Assembly (NCBI GenBank): GCA_038520475.1
Contig: JBCBLF010000044.1
Span: 1-25,340 of the forward strand
Reading direction: 5' to 3'
Length of the DNA: 25,340 nt
Source of the DNA: JBCCWF01 sp038520475
Lineage (GTDB): Bacteria > Cyanobacteriota > Cyanobacteriia > CAKZMO01
In this document: positions 7,800 through 15,226 of the stretch, piece after piece
How positions within the stretch are numbered: position 1 is the first letter of the stretch
Layout: every line of letters begins with the position of its first letter
Position numbers and translations under genes: made by a program
The notes under the pieces: generated by a model
The model's database searches: none
Told to the model about the DNA's origin: nothing
The model's input: only the letters and a program-made list of their open reading frames with translations

Positions 7800-7823
7800 G
7801 TGATGTAAGGGTCTGTTTATCAC

Positions 7824-8573
7824 TCACTCTGTAGGGCGCCATGGTGCTGCACTTGGGATGTCATTATCAAAGACGAGTTCCATGCAATCGCCGCGAAACC
7901 GAGTGACGCCATATTCGATAACGATGTTGTTTTGATCAACATTAATCGACTCTGCTAACAGAATGGGTTGATTGAGCGGCAAGGCGAGTAGTCGTGCATC
8001 TTGGGTCTTGACCGTTCGAGCCGATACTTTAGTTTGTCGCCGGATATGGTCGCAATTAAATGTCTGCTGAAGAAATTGGGATACTGAGCCTAATCGTTGA
8101 AGCCTCGACTGGTTAATATCCGACAAAAAGTCTGGAAATCGTGCCAACGGGAAATAGCCACTGCTGATGCTGATGGGTTCATGATTTGCAAAGGCTAATC
8201 GATCAACTATTGCGACCGGGTCACCGGGTTGAATTTCTAGAGCGATCGCCACTGCGTCAGGTGAAGGGATTTGGACGGCTCGCAAGAATTTGGATTCTGC
8301 GATTAGACCATGACTCTTGAGTGCCTCGTTGTATCGAACCCGTTGTCCGATGGCATATCGAATTGGAGCGCTGGCGACAAAGGTACCCCGCCCTTGTTCA
8401 ACTCGAACTAAGCCATCCGTTCGAAGAAGGGCGATCGCCTGACGCAAGGTGTGACGATTTACTCCAAACACTTCAGCCAACTGTTGCTCAGTTGGCAATT
8501 TGTCTCCTTCTTTATAAATGCCTTGACGGATATCCTGTCGGAGTTTGTCAGCAATGTCTGCATAAATAGACAT
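7824..8573 (-). CDS. phnF: GntR/HutC-family transcriptional regulator, PhnF-like
   Basis: A 249-aa repressor-type protein. The N-terminal winged HTH (about 1-70) reads MSIYADIADKLRQDIRQGIY, then KLPTEQQLAEVFGVNRHTLR and LVRVEQGRGTFV, which is the classic GntR pattern. The C-terminal UTRA ligand-binding domain (about 90-240) has ISISSGYFPLARFP and ARTVKTQDARLLALPLNQPI, as in HutC-type regulators. Its position divergent from a C-P lyase operon and its length (E. coli PhnF is about 241 aa) support PhnF. It most likely binds the 16-bp inverted repeat at 8909-8924 before phnG and the near-identical copy at 21316-21331 before the transporter/ptxD operon, and responds to phosphorus state or a phosphonate-derived ligand. 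This binding is inferred. Confidence 0.9.
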   Translation of the reverse strand: MSIYADIADKLRQDIRQGIYKEGDKLPTEQQLAEVFGVNRHTLRQAIALLRTDGLVRVEQGRGTFVASAPIRYAIGQRVRYNEALKSHGLIAESKFLRAVQIPSPDAVAIALEIQPGDPVAIVDRLAFANHEPISISSGYFPLARFPDFLSDINQSRLQRLGSVSQFLQQTFNCDHIRRQTKVSARTVKTQDARLLALPLNQPILLAESINVDQNNIVIEYGVTRFRGDCMELVFDNDIPSAAPWRPTE

Positions 8574-8866
8574 GAGTTCACTGTCACACGACCATTAGCC
8601 TTTTATTCTCTAAGCATAGACGACCACCTTACAACATACGATAAGAGGAATTACAGATGCGTAACTGATAGATATGCAACCATCAGTCAGTGACGTTGCT
8701 CTCTTGAATTGGTGAATAGGATTGTTATGGATAAGTGTGTAGAGTGCTATGGATCGCTATCCTTCTACGAAACAGCGTGGTGAGCTGTGACTGGATACAG
8801 CGTCACGACTCCGGCATCACGACTCATTTAAGGATTTCTACATGTGGAAAACATGTGCTTGAGATA
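8574..8866. other. Left part of the divergent phnF-phnG intergenic region
   Basis: No coding frame stands out. Two short direct repeats are visible: TCACGACTC at 8803-8811 and 8817-8825 (14-nt period), and ACATGTG at 8840-8846 and 8851-8857 (11-nt period, one helical turn, each with palindromic ACATGT). The second pair ends ten bases upstream of the predicted phnG -35 element, a usual place for an activator site. The phnF promoter must also lie here but I could not fix it. Confidence 0.35.
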
Positions 8867-8895
8867 TTGATAATCCAAATGACTCAAGATACGAT
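8867..8895 (+). promoter_or_regulatory. Predicted sigma70-type promoter of the phnG operon
   Basis: TTGATA (8867-8872), a 17-bp spacer, then TACGAT (8890-8895). Transcription would start near 8902, leaving a leader of about 80 nt, and the inverted-repeat operator at 8909-8924 would cover the start of the transcript, where a bound repressor blocks polymerase. Confidence 0.5.
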
Positions 8896-8908
8896 ATTCC
8901 CATTAATC

Positions 8909-8924
8909 ATCTAGACATCTAGAT
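8909..8924. promoter_or_regulatory. Operator candidate 1: ATCTAGA-CA-TCTAGAT
   Basis: A perfect 7-bp inverted repeat with a 2-bp centre. Fifteen of its 16 bases recur before the ptx-type operon at 21316-21331. TCTAGA-type palindromes are typical of HutC-subfamily GntR operators, and a member of that subfamily is encoded next to this site. It begins 13 bp beyond the predicted -10 of the phnG promoter. Confidence 0.7.
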
Positions 8925-8925
8925 A

Positions 8926-8955
8926 AGTTTAAGCTTTGGTAAAGCCCTGGTTAAT
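8926..8955 (-). promoter_or_regulatory. Pho-box-like triple repeat, reverse orientation
   Basis: Three 8-mers start at 8926, 8937 and 8948, exactly 11 nt apart: AGTTTAAG, TGGTAAAG and TGGTTAAT. Read on the minus strand they are CTTAAACT, CTTTACCA and ATTAACCA. Each matches the cyanobacterial Pho-box unit PyTTAAPyPy(T/A) at 7 of 8 positions with 3-nt spacers. The block lies between operator 1 and the phnG start, downstream of the promoter I predict, which is unusual for an activator site. Confidence 0.45.
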
Positions 8956-8981
8956 GTCTGATTGTAGCGCTGAGTGGTGCG

Positions 8982-9476
8982 ATGACTCCTCCAAATCAAG
9001 TCGGTCAGTCACAGCGTCAAGAATGGATGGCGATTTTGGCGAAAGCGTCCTTAAAAGACTTAGAGCATGTCCATGGACGGCTTGACCAGTTGCCACGCTA
9101 TCGATGGTTGAAAACACCGGAGACTGGATTGACCATGGTTCGTGGCCGTGCTGGTGGTACTGGGCAAGTCTTCAACCTTGGCGAGATGACGCTGACGCGT
9201 TGCGTCATTCAGCTGGATGAGAGACTGGATGATCAAGGAAGGCCACTGACTGGATTTGGTTACGTGGGTGGGCGATCGCACCGACATGCAGAATTAGCTG
9301 CTTTTTTCGATGCGCTGTTACAACACCCAGATTGGTTTGACACCATTGTTGCTGAGGTCATTGAGCCACTCAAGATCGCGGCTCAGGATAAGCGAGTCGT
9401 GCAACAGAAGCAGACAGAGGCAACCCGGGTCAATTTCTTTACCATGGCTCGTGCCGAAATCCTTGAACGGAGCTGA
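8982..9476 (+). CDS. phnG: Phosphonate C-P lyase core subunit PhnG
   Basis: A 164-aa subunit of the PhnGHIJ core complex, which with PhnI makes the ribose-phosphonate triphosphate used by the radical enzyme PhnJ. Features shared with E. coli PhnG (150 aa) include QEWMAILAKAS near the N terminus, PETGLTMVRGRAGGTGQVFN, LTRCVIQLD, YVGGRSHRHAELAAFFDALL and the C-terminal VNFFTMARAEI. ATG at 8982 follows a weak GAGTGG Shine-Dalgarno. An internal ATG (9027) would shorten it by 15 residues. It is the first gene of the plus-strand operon, behind a promoter, an operator and Pho-box-like repeats, and is followed after 2 bp by the HAD hydrolase. Confidence 0.93.
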   Translation: MTPPNQVGQSQRQEWMAILAKASLKDLEHVHGRLDQLPRYRWLKTPETGLTMVRGRAGGTGQVFNLGEMTLTRCVIQLDERLDDQGRPLTGFGYVGGRSHRHAELAAFFDALLQHPDWFDTIVAEVIEPLKIAAQDKRVVQQKQTEATRVNFFTMARAEILERS

Positions 9477-9478
9477 AT

Positions 9479-10216
9479 ATGACCCTTTCATTGAAACTTG
9501 CACTTTTTGATATGGCTGGCACAACGGTGCGTGATGATCAGGAAGTGGAACGATGTTTTTTAGAGGCAGCTGAAGCAACTGGGTTATTCGTTGAGCGCGA
9601 TCGCATTGTTGGCATGATGGGATGGTCGAAGCGGTCTGTGTTTCAGACGCTGTGGCAGGAGCAGTGGGAGGGTGATGGTCGAGAGTTAGAGCAACATATT
9701 AATTCGAGCTATGTCAAGTTCAAATTTTTGTTGGAAGACCACTACCGAACTCAGCCTGTTATTCCTACCCTGGGATGTGTGGAACTGTTTGATTGGTTGC
9801 AGGGGCAGGGCATTGCGATTGGTCTAAATACTGGATTCTACCGAGACGTAACCAACATCATTTTGAGTCGATTAGGCTGGGATCAGGGATTAGATGAGAA
9901 CTATGTCGGCTCTCCGACATCACGAATTCAAGTGTCGGTAACGTCGTCTGAAATCGATAGCGGTGAGGGGCGACCTGCCCCCGATATGATTCAAAAGGCA
10001 ATGGCTCAGTTGGATATCTGTGATCCTCAACAGGTCATGGTCGTTGGCGATACGCCTTCTGACTTAGAGGCAGGGTTCAATGCTCACTGTGGATTTGTTG
10101 CAGGCGTGACCAATGGTACTCACACACGTGACCAGCTTTTGTCATATCCGCATCACGGGTTATTTGATTCTCTTTCACACGTGTTGTCCTATCTAACAGA
10201 ACAGCAGCAAACCTAA
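9479..10216 (+). CDS. Phosphonatase-like HAD hydrolase (TIGR03351-type, PhnX-related)
   Basis: A 245-aa HAD-superfamily hydrolase. The nucleophile motif is LFDMAGTTVRD (D11, with A13 in place of the second Asp, as in phosphonatases). MMGWSKRSV places K51 where PhnX has its Schiff-base lysine (K53 of the Bacillus enzyme). GLNTGFYRDV forms the Thr/Ser motif region, and VMVVGDTPSDLEAGFNA holds the Mg-binding acidic motif. The expected reaction is phosphonoacetaldehyde to acetaldehyde plus phosphate, or a close variant. It starts 2 bp after phnG with GGAG as ribosome-binding site and is followed by an FAD oxidoreductase of the type repeatedly found with this hydrolase in phosphonate clusters. The pair probably forms an oxidise-then-hydrolyse route beside C-P lyase. 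The exact substrate is unproven. Confidence 0.85.
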   Translation: MTLSLKLALFDMAGTTVRDDQEVERCFLEAAEATGLFVERDRIVGMMGWSKRSVFQTLWQEQWEGDGRELEQHINSSYVKFKFLLEDHYRTQPVIPTLGCVELFDWLQGQGIAIGLNTGFYRDVTNIILSRLGWDQGLDENYVGSPTSRIQVSVTSSEIDSGEGRPAPDMIQKAMAQLDICDPQQVMVVGDTPSDLEAGFNAHCGFVAGVTNGTHTRDQLLSYPHHGLFDSLSHVLSYLTEQQQT

Positions 10217-10283
10217 ACGTGTTTGAACTAAAAGGCTGAACGCTCTTTCTTCCACTGCACCGGATTTGTCTTGATTATTGTCA

Positions 10284-11558
10284 ATGCCTGTTGTTGTTGA
10301 TTCAAACTCGCTTCCGACTTCTATGACTCCTGACTATTCCGCTTCCAACGTTTCCCGTTCTGTTTCGCAATCCACTGATGTTGCAATTGTGGGTGCCGGT
10401 ATTGTTGGGTTGGCCCATGCCTTAGCAGCTGCAAAGCAAGGGCGAAAGGTGACAGTGTTTGAGCGCAATCCCTATGCGGTCGGAGCGTCGATTCGAAACT
10501 TTGGGATGATTTGGCCCATTGGTCAACCTGTCGGTCTATTGCGCGATCGCGCTCTTCGAACACGTGATATTTGGATGGACATTGCACCCCAGGCCAACAT
10601 CGCGATTGATCCATGCGGCTCACTCCACGTGGCCTACCATTCGGATGAAATGGCCGTATTGGAAGAATTTATCGCTGCCAGTCACAATTATCAGCACACC
10701 TCTGATTTGGCACTATTAACACCAGAAGAAGTGGCTGAGAAGAGTCCAGCCGTGGTGCAAGATGGGCTTCTCGGAGCCCTATGGAGCTCGACCGAAGCTA
10801 TTGTGGATCCTCGGGAAGCTATTCGAAGGCTGCCTGACGTTTTACATCGGGACTATGGAGTCGAGTTTCACTTTGGAACGGTTGTAACTGATGTGTGTCA
10901 TCCTCTACTGGTTGTCGGCGGGGATACTTGGAGAGCCGAGCACATTTTTGTTTGCAGCGGTGCTGATTTTGAAACCCTTTATCCGGAGCTCTATCGGGCA
11001 TCATTCGAGACTGGAGGATTGACGAAAGTCAAGCTACAGATGATGCGCACGGCACCTCAACCTAATCAGTTTCGGATTGGCCCCTCCCTCGCAGCAGGTC
11101 TGACACTCACTCACTACACCGCATTTGCTGACTGTCCGTCATTGCCTGCGCTCAAAGCCCGTATCGAACACACGCTCCCGCAGTATCCGCGCTGGGGCAT
11201 TCACGTCATGATGTCGCAAAACGCTCCTGGGGAACTGGTGATTGGTGATTCTCATGAATATGGCTGGAATCCAGAGCCGTTTGACCGATCTGAGATCAAC
11301 CGCTACATCCTCGATTATTTGAGAACGTTTGCTCATGTTCCATTGCTTGATATTGAAACCTATTGGAATGGGGTGTATGCCAAGCTACCTGGAAAGACGG
11401 AATTGATTGCTGTTCCAGAACCGGGGGTGACGGTCGTCAATGCGCTCAGCGGGGCTGGAATGACGCTGTCGTTTGGGTTGGCAGAAGAGGTGGTTGGCCA
11501 GGTACTAAAAACCACCTCTCATGGTGCGGTTGCGATGACAGGAGAGGTCGTGGTTTGA
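10284..11558 (+). CDS. FAD-dependent oxidoreductase of phosphonate clusters (TIGR03364/DAO type)
   Basis: A 424-aa glycine-oxidase/D-amino-acid-oxidase-like flavoprotein. The FAD Rossmann motif VAIVGAGIVGLAHALAAA lies at about residues 33-50 and ends with the ribose-binding VTVFERN. GASIRNFGMIWPIGQPVG is a signature of this phosphonate-linked family. The C terminus carries VVNALSGAGMTLSFGLAEE, a second FAD contact. From ATG 10284 there is an unusual Ser-rich N-terminal extension of about 30 residues; ATG 10323 is an alternative start. Related enzymes near phosphonatases oxidise aminoethylphosphonate or its N-methyl form to phosphonoacetaldehyde, using O2. The neighbouring HAD hydrolase would then release phosphate. 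It is in the operon between the HAD gene (67-bp gap) and phnH (70-bp gap). Substrate is inferred from family and context. Confidence 0.85.
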   Translation: MPVVVDSNSLPTSMTPDYSASNVSRSVSQSTDVAIVGAGIVGLAHALAAAKQGRKVTVFERNPYAVGASIRNFGMIWPIGQPVGLLRDRALRTRDIWMDIAPQANIAIDPCGSLHVAYHSDEMAVLEEFIAASHNYQHTSDLALLTPEEVAEKSPAVVQDGLLGALWSSTEAIVDPREAIRRLPDVLHRDYGVEFHFGTVVTDVCHPLLVVGGDTWRAEHIFVCSGADFETLYPELYRASFETGGLTKVKLQMMRTAPQPNQFRIGPSLAAGLTLTHYTAFADCPSLPALKARIEHTLPQYPRWGIHVMMSQNAPGELVIGDSHEYGWNPEPFDRSEINRYILDYLRTFAHVPLLDIETYWNGVYAKLPGKTELIAVPEPGVTVVNALSGAGMTLSFGLAEEVVGQVLKTTSHGAVAMTGEVVV

Positions 11559-11628
11559 GTAGGGGCGTTTGCAATTGCATTAATCCAGAATCTATTAATT
11601 TGAATGATGCGCAGGAGAGAAGATATCG

Positions 11629-12210
11629 ATGGTAACTACCTACCCAGGGTTTCGAGATAGGGTTCACGATGCCCAACAGACGTTCCGCTCGTTGCTGGAT
11701 GCGATCGCCCGTCCTGGACACTTGTGTCAGGTCGATATCGAACTCGAACCGCCTGTTGGATTGATGACAGCTAGTGCAGCGGCTTGCCTAACGCTCTTCG
11801 ATCTGGATGTGATGGTCTGGTTGCAGCCGGGGTGGCATGAATCTGTACAGTCATGGCTGCTGTTTCACACGGGATGTCGATTCGTGACGGATCCGGCGAT
11901 CGCCCACTTTGCCCTCATCCATACGTGGAATACAGCTCCGGTCTTAGCTGACTTTCATTTAGGTAGCGCAGAAGATCCGGAGCGCTCGACGACACTATTG
12001 GTTCAGATTGAGTCCATTCGAGAAGGTCCAACGAAACAACTGGTTGGTCCAGGTGTTGTTCCCCCCCACGTGATCGACCCAGGCATTGCACCGTCATTTT
12101 GGGAGGAGTGGGTCGGCAACCACGGACTCTATCCTCTGGGGGTTGACGTGTTTCTCCTGCATCACACTGCAATTATTGGCCTACCTCGCAGTGTTTCAAT
12201 CCAGAGTTAG
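11629..12210 (+). CDS. phnH: Phosphonate C-P lyase core subunit PhnH
   Basis: A 193-aa PhnH, the same length class as the E. coli protein (194 aa). Recognisable segments are HDAQQTFRSLLDAIARPG near the N terminus, AAACLTLFDLDVMVWLQPG, LLFHTGCRF, TTLLVQIESI, QLVGPGV, and the C-terminal YPLGVDVFLL...IIGLPRSVSI, in the same order as in E. coli. PhnH stabilises the PhnGHIJ complex through PhnJ. An AGGAGAG ribosome-binding site lies ten bases before ATG 11629. It follows the FAD oxidoreductase by 70 bp, so the core genes G and H are separated by two accessory enzymes rather than adjacent. Confidence 0.92.
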   Translation: MVTTYPGFRDRVHDAQQTFRSLLDAIARPGHLCQVDIELEPPVGLMTASAAACLTLFDLDVMVWLQPGWHESVQSWLLFHTGCRFVTDPAIAHFALIHTWNTAPVLADFHLGSAEDPERSTTLLVQIESIREGPTKQLVGPGVVPPHVIDPGIAPSFWEEWVGNHGLYPLGVDVFLLHHTAIIGLPRSVSIQS

Positions 12211-12246
12211 TCAACCGAATCCATCGTTTCAATATTGGCTATTGTT

Positions 12247-12286
12247 CTTTCTTAGTTATTGCCCTTTCTTAGTTATTGCCCTTTCT
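12247..12286. repeat. 17-bp tandem duplication between phnH and the acetyltransferase
   Basis: CTTTCTTAGTTATTGCC occurs at 12247-12263 and 12264-12280, exactly in tandem, followed by a partial CTTTCT. The repeat includes the TTG codon (12276) that is one possible start of the next gene, so it affects how that gene is initiated. Confidence 0.8.
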
Positions 12287-12824
12287 ACTCAGCGGAGTAC
12301 AGCCTGTCTTGGTCACCATTCAACCGATAGATGTTCAGATTCGAGAGGCCACTCGTCGAGATTTGACCAGTGTGTTGGCCCTATACAGTCAACCTGCTCT
12401 GGATAATGGTGTCGTTCTATCGATGGAGCATGCCGAGCATATTTTCGAGCAGATGTTGACCTATCCAAATTATCGGCTTTACATCTCGGTCTACGGTAGC
12501 TTGATTATCGGCACGTTTACGCTCTTGATTATGGATAATCTGATTCATGACGGTCGACCATCCGGTATTGTTGAGGCGGTAGCCGTTGATCCTGAGTTTC
12601 AGAATCAAGGCATTGGTAAATGCATGATGCAGTTTGCAATGGATCGCTGTCGTGAATTTGGATGCTATAAGCTGATGCTGTCAGCTAACCTCTCTCGCGA
12701 TCGCGCCCATGAATTCTATCAATCTCTTGGTTTTCAACAACACGGATATAGCTTCATCACCGATTTAGTTTCTTCACCAACACCGTCTAATACCGTCGTT
12801 GTTGAGTTCAATGATGACAATTAA
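12276..12824 (+). CDS. GNAT acetyltransferase, PhnO-like (aminoalkylphosphonate N-acetyltransferase?)
   Basis: Up to 182 aa of GNAT fold. The N-terminal strand VQIREATRRDLTSVLALYSQ is followed by YRLYISVYGSLIIGTFTLLI (strands 2-4), then IVEAVAVDPEFQNQGIGKCM, where QNQGIG is the acetyl-CoA pyrophosphate loop, and SRDRAHEFYQSLGFQQHGYS (motif B). The order and the C-terminal HxFY...GF...F pattern resemble PhnO, which acetylates aminoalkylphosphonates before C-P lyase attack. The start is unclear: there is no ATG before the fold, an in-frame TAG lies at 12270, and the candidates are TTG 12276 (inside a tandem repeat) or TTG 12309 (GGAG 11 bases before). It follows phnH by 65 bp and precedes phnI by 75 bp. 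Confidence 0.78.
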   Translation: MPFLLSGVQPVLVTIQPIDVQIREATRRDLTSVLALYSQPALDNGVVLSMEHAEHIFEQMLTYPNYRLYISVYGSLIIGTFTLLIMDNLIHDGRPSGIVEAVAVDPEFQNQGIGKCMMQFAMDRCREFGCYKLMLSANLSRDRAHEFYQSLGFQQHGYSFITDLVSSPTPSNTVVVEFNDDN

Positions 12825-12899
12825 CGTGATGATGCTCGCAGTAGTCGTTATGCTCACATTGCTGAAGGCCCATAGTACAAACGGTGAGGGATTGTTTTA

Positions 12900-14072
12900 A
12901 TGGCTTATGTTGCGGTAAAAGGCGGAGAGCAGGCCATTCAAAATGCAGAGGGATTGCTCAAGGCTCAACGACGTGGAGAACCAGACGTTGATGAGTTAAG
13001 TCTCGTCCAGATTAAACAACAGATGAAATTAGCGGTTGACCGGGTGATGTGTGAGGGGAGCCTCTACGATCCTGATCTGGCTGCTTTGGCGATTAAGCAA
13101 TCGTGGGGTGATTTAGTCGAAGCCATTTTTCTGTTGCGAGCCTATCGAACGACTCTGCCCCGGTTCTATTACAGCGAACCCATTGACACTCAGCAGATGA
13201 ACGTTCTGCGGCGAATTTCATCCATCTTCAAAGATGTCCCCGGAGGGCAAAAGCTTGGACCAACCTTTGATTACATTCATCGACTCCTTGACTTCAAGCT
13301 ACTAGCAGAAGACAACACCTTTACGGCATCGGAAACCGCTCCATCTGACGAATCGATTCCTCGTGTGATCGATACGCTGGGACGGGAAGGGCTGATTCAA
13401 GATGAGCAAAATAAGGTGAAGCGTCGTTGTGAAGCGTCGTCGGAGACGTCAGCCGTAGTGAGTGACGACGAATCCATGCCATTTGACGCGCCATTTGATT
13501 TGACGCGGGAACCCATGTCGTTACCCGCAGATCGAGATGCGCGATTGCAAAATTTGGCTCGTGCAGATGAAGGGTTTCTATTGGGATTGGCCTATTCGAC
13601 TCAGCGCGGCTATGGTAATACTCACCCCTTTGCTGGTGAGATTCGCATGGGTGAGGTCGAAGTGGTGATTTGCCCTGAAGAGTTGGGATTTGACGTGGCG
13701 ATCGCCGATATTGTCGTCACCGAAGTGCAGATGGTGAACCAGTTTAAAGGGAATAAGAAAACGCCACCCCAATTTACTCGCGGATATGGCCTGACTTTTG
13801 GTTACAACGAGCGCAAGGCTATGTCGATGGCGTTGGTGGATCGATCCTTGAGAGCAAAGGAGCTTGGAGAAGAGGTTCAATCTGCGGCTCAGGATGAAGA
13901 ATTCGTGATGTATCACTCGGATAATGTGCAGGCCCAAGGCTTTGTTCAACACTTGAAAATGCCTCACTATATTGATTTCCAGGCAGAGTTAAATCTGGTG
14001 CGCGCTATGCGACAGGATGCCCATCATTCAAACGAAAACGGATCAGGAGAAGAGCAGAATCATGAACGCTAG
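12900..14072 (+). CDS. phnI: Phosphonate C-P lyase core subunit PhnI
   Basis: A 390-aa PhnI, the nucleosidase-like subunit that, with PhnG, H and L, displaces adenine of ATP by the phosphonate. It is longer than the E. coli protein (354 aa). Diagnostic stretches are YVAVKGGEQAI, IKQQMKLAVDRVMCEG, AIFLLRAYRTTLPR, DVPGGQKLGPTFDYIHRLLD, GLAYSTQRGYGNTHPFAGEI, PPQFTRGYGLTFGYNERKAM and VQHLKMPHYIDFQAEL. The extra length is in an acidic linker around residues 160-215, before the conserved DEGFLLGLAYSTQ. A GTGAGGG ribosome-binding site precedes ATG 12900. Its last codons overlap the start of the secreted protein gene by 11 nt, so translation of the two is probably coupled. Confidence 0.95.
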   Translation: MAYVAVKGGEQAIQNAEGLLKAQRRGEPDVDELSLVQIKQQMKLAVDRVMCEGSLYDPDLAALAIKQSWGDLVEAIFLLRAYRTTLPRFYYSEPIDTQQMNVLRRISSIFKDVPGGQKLGPTFDYIHRLLDFKLLAEDNTFTASETAPSDESIPRVIDTLGREGLIQDEQNKVKRRCEASSETSAVVSDDESMPFDAPFDLTREPMSLPADRDARLQNLARADEGFLLGLAYSTQRGYGNTHPFAGEIRMGEVEVVICPEELGFDVAIADIVVTEVQMVNQFKGNKKTPPQFTRGYGLTFGYNERKAMSMALVDRSLRAKELGEEVQSAAQDEEFVMYHSDNVQAQGFVQHLKMPHYIDFQAELNLVRAMRQDAHHSNENGSGEEQNHER

Positions 14073-15213
14073 AGATATGAGGATTAGGCGTATGAGCGCC
14101 AAACCCATCGGAATGGCGATCGCCTCATCATTTGCCGTATTAGCATCATTGGGTGGGTTCGGTTCAGTTGCACGAGCGGAACCCCTGAGAGAGATGGATA
14201 GCATTGACGTTGTGGCAGAATTTCCATCGGAGCATCCACCCGGCAACATAGCGGTGACCCCTGACGGACGGCTGTTGATGAGTCAGCATCAATTCTACGG
14301 CACGGATTTTAAGGTCGTGGAAGTGCTGTCCAATGGAACTGTTCAGCCTTTCCCGACTGAAGATTGGTCATCGCCACCGGATGACAACGGCATCGGACTG
14401 AACAACGTGTTGGGGATTCGCGCCGATATGAACGGTGTGGTATGGATGCTGGATAATGCTGGAGAGAGCGGCGCTGGGCGCTTAGTCGGATGGGATACGC
14501 GCACCGATTCACTTCATCAAGTCGTCTATCTGGCATCGCCGATTATTCCAGACAATGCATTCTTGAATGACTTTGCGATTGATCTGTTTCACGATGCGGC
14601 CTACATTGCCGATACGGCTGGCGGCAGTAACTCCGCGTTGATTGTCGTTGACCTCAACACAGGGTATGCTCGGCGGGTTTTAGACGGTCATTCATCGATG
14701 CAGCCTGAAGATATTTCGATGGTCATTGATGGTGAAACAGTGATGTCAGGTGGTGAGGAAGTTCGCATTGGCGTTAATCCCATCACGTTGGCACCCGACA
14801 ATGATTGGGTTTATTACGGTCCGATGACGGGGCGATCGCTCTACCGGATTCGTACTGCTGATCTCTTGGATGTGTCCTTATCCGCGGATGAACTGGCAGC
14901 GCGTGTCGAACGATTTGGTGACAAGCCCATCAGCGATGGCATCACCATTGACGCTGGCGGAAATGTTTACGTGACCGACATCACCAACAATGCCATTGGG
15001 GTAACGCGTCCGACTGGCAACTATGAGGTGCTGTATCAAGATGAGATGTTGAGCTGGACGGATGGCTTTGGTTTTGGCCCTGACAATCAAATCTACGTCA
15101 CCGTGAATCAATTGCATCGATCGCCTGCCCTCAATGGAGGCGTCGATGATTCGGCTCCGCCGTATTTCTTACTGCGATTTCCGTCTCTTGATGCTGGGGT
15201 CGTAGGCCGATAG
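14062..15213 (+). CDS. Secreted Yellow/major-royal-jelly-family (L-dopachrome tautomerase-related) beta-propeller
   Basis: A 383-aa exported protein from ATG 14062 (MNARDMRIRRM), which overlaps the end of phnI. The signal peptide has a basic N region, a hydrophobic core AIASSFAVLASLGGFG and an AxA site in VARA/EP near residue 45. The mature part shows repeated propeller strands: GNIAVTPDGRLLMSQHQFYG, LGIRADMNGVVWMLDNAG, FLNDFAIDLFHDAAYIADTA, ITLAPDNDWVYYGPMTGRSL, ISDGITIDAGGNVYVTDITN, and WTDGFGFGPDNQIYVTVNQL. This matches bacterial MRJP/Yellow-related proteins, which have lactonase-like six-bladed propellers and mostly unknown substrates. Being wedged between phnI and an acetyltransferase gene in a C-P lyase operon, it may act in the periplasm on a phosphonate-bearing compound, but that is guesswork. 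Confidence 0.82.
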   Translation: MNARDMRIRRMSAKPIGMAIASSFAVLASLGGFGSVARAEPLREMDSIDVVAEFPSEHPPGNIAVTPDGRLLMSQHQFYGTDFKVVEVLSNGTVQPFPTEDWSSPPDDNGIGLNNVLGIRADMNGVVWMLDNAGESGAGRLVGWDTRTDSLHQVVYLASPIIPDNAFLNDFAIDLFHDAAYIADTAGGSNSALIVVDLNTGYARRVLDGHSSMQPEDISMVIDGETVMSGGEEVRIGVNPITLAPDNDWVYYGPMTGRSLYRIRTADLLDVSLSADELAARVERFGDKPISDGITIDAGGNVYVTDITNNAIGVTRPTGNYEVLYQDEMLSWTDGFGFGPDNQIYVTVNQLHRSPALNGGVDDSAPPYFLLRFPSLDAGVVGR

Positions 15214-15226
15214 GAGGTGTTTTGGC

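Noticed and set aside
7584..7823. 79-codon minus-strand frame between phnF and the small hypothetical gene
   Set aside because: It runs through the MITE-like palindrome and into the 78-aa gene in another phase, and its translation looks non-coding.
13578..13967. 129-codon frame on the minus strand inside phnI
   Set aside because: It is fully contained in the strongly conserved phnI coding sequence and its translation resembles no protein; it is a shadow frame.
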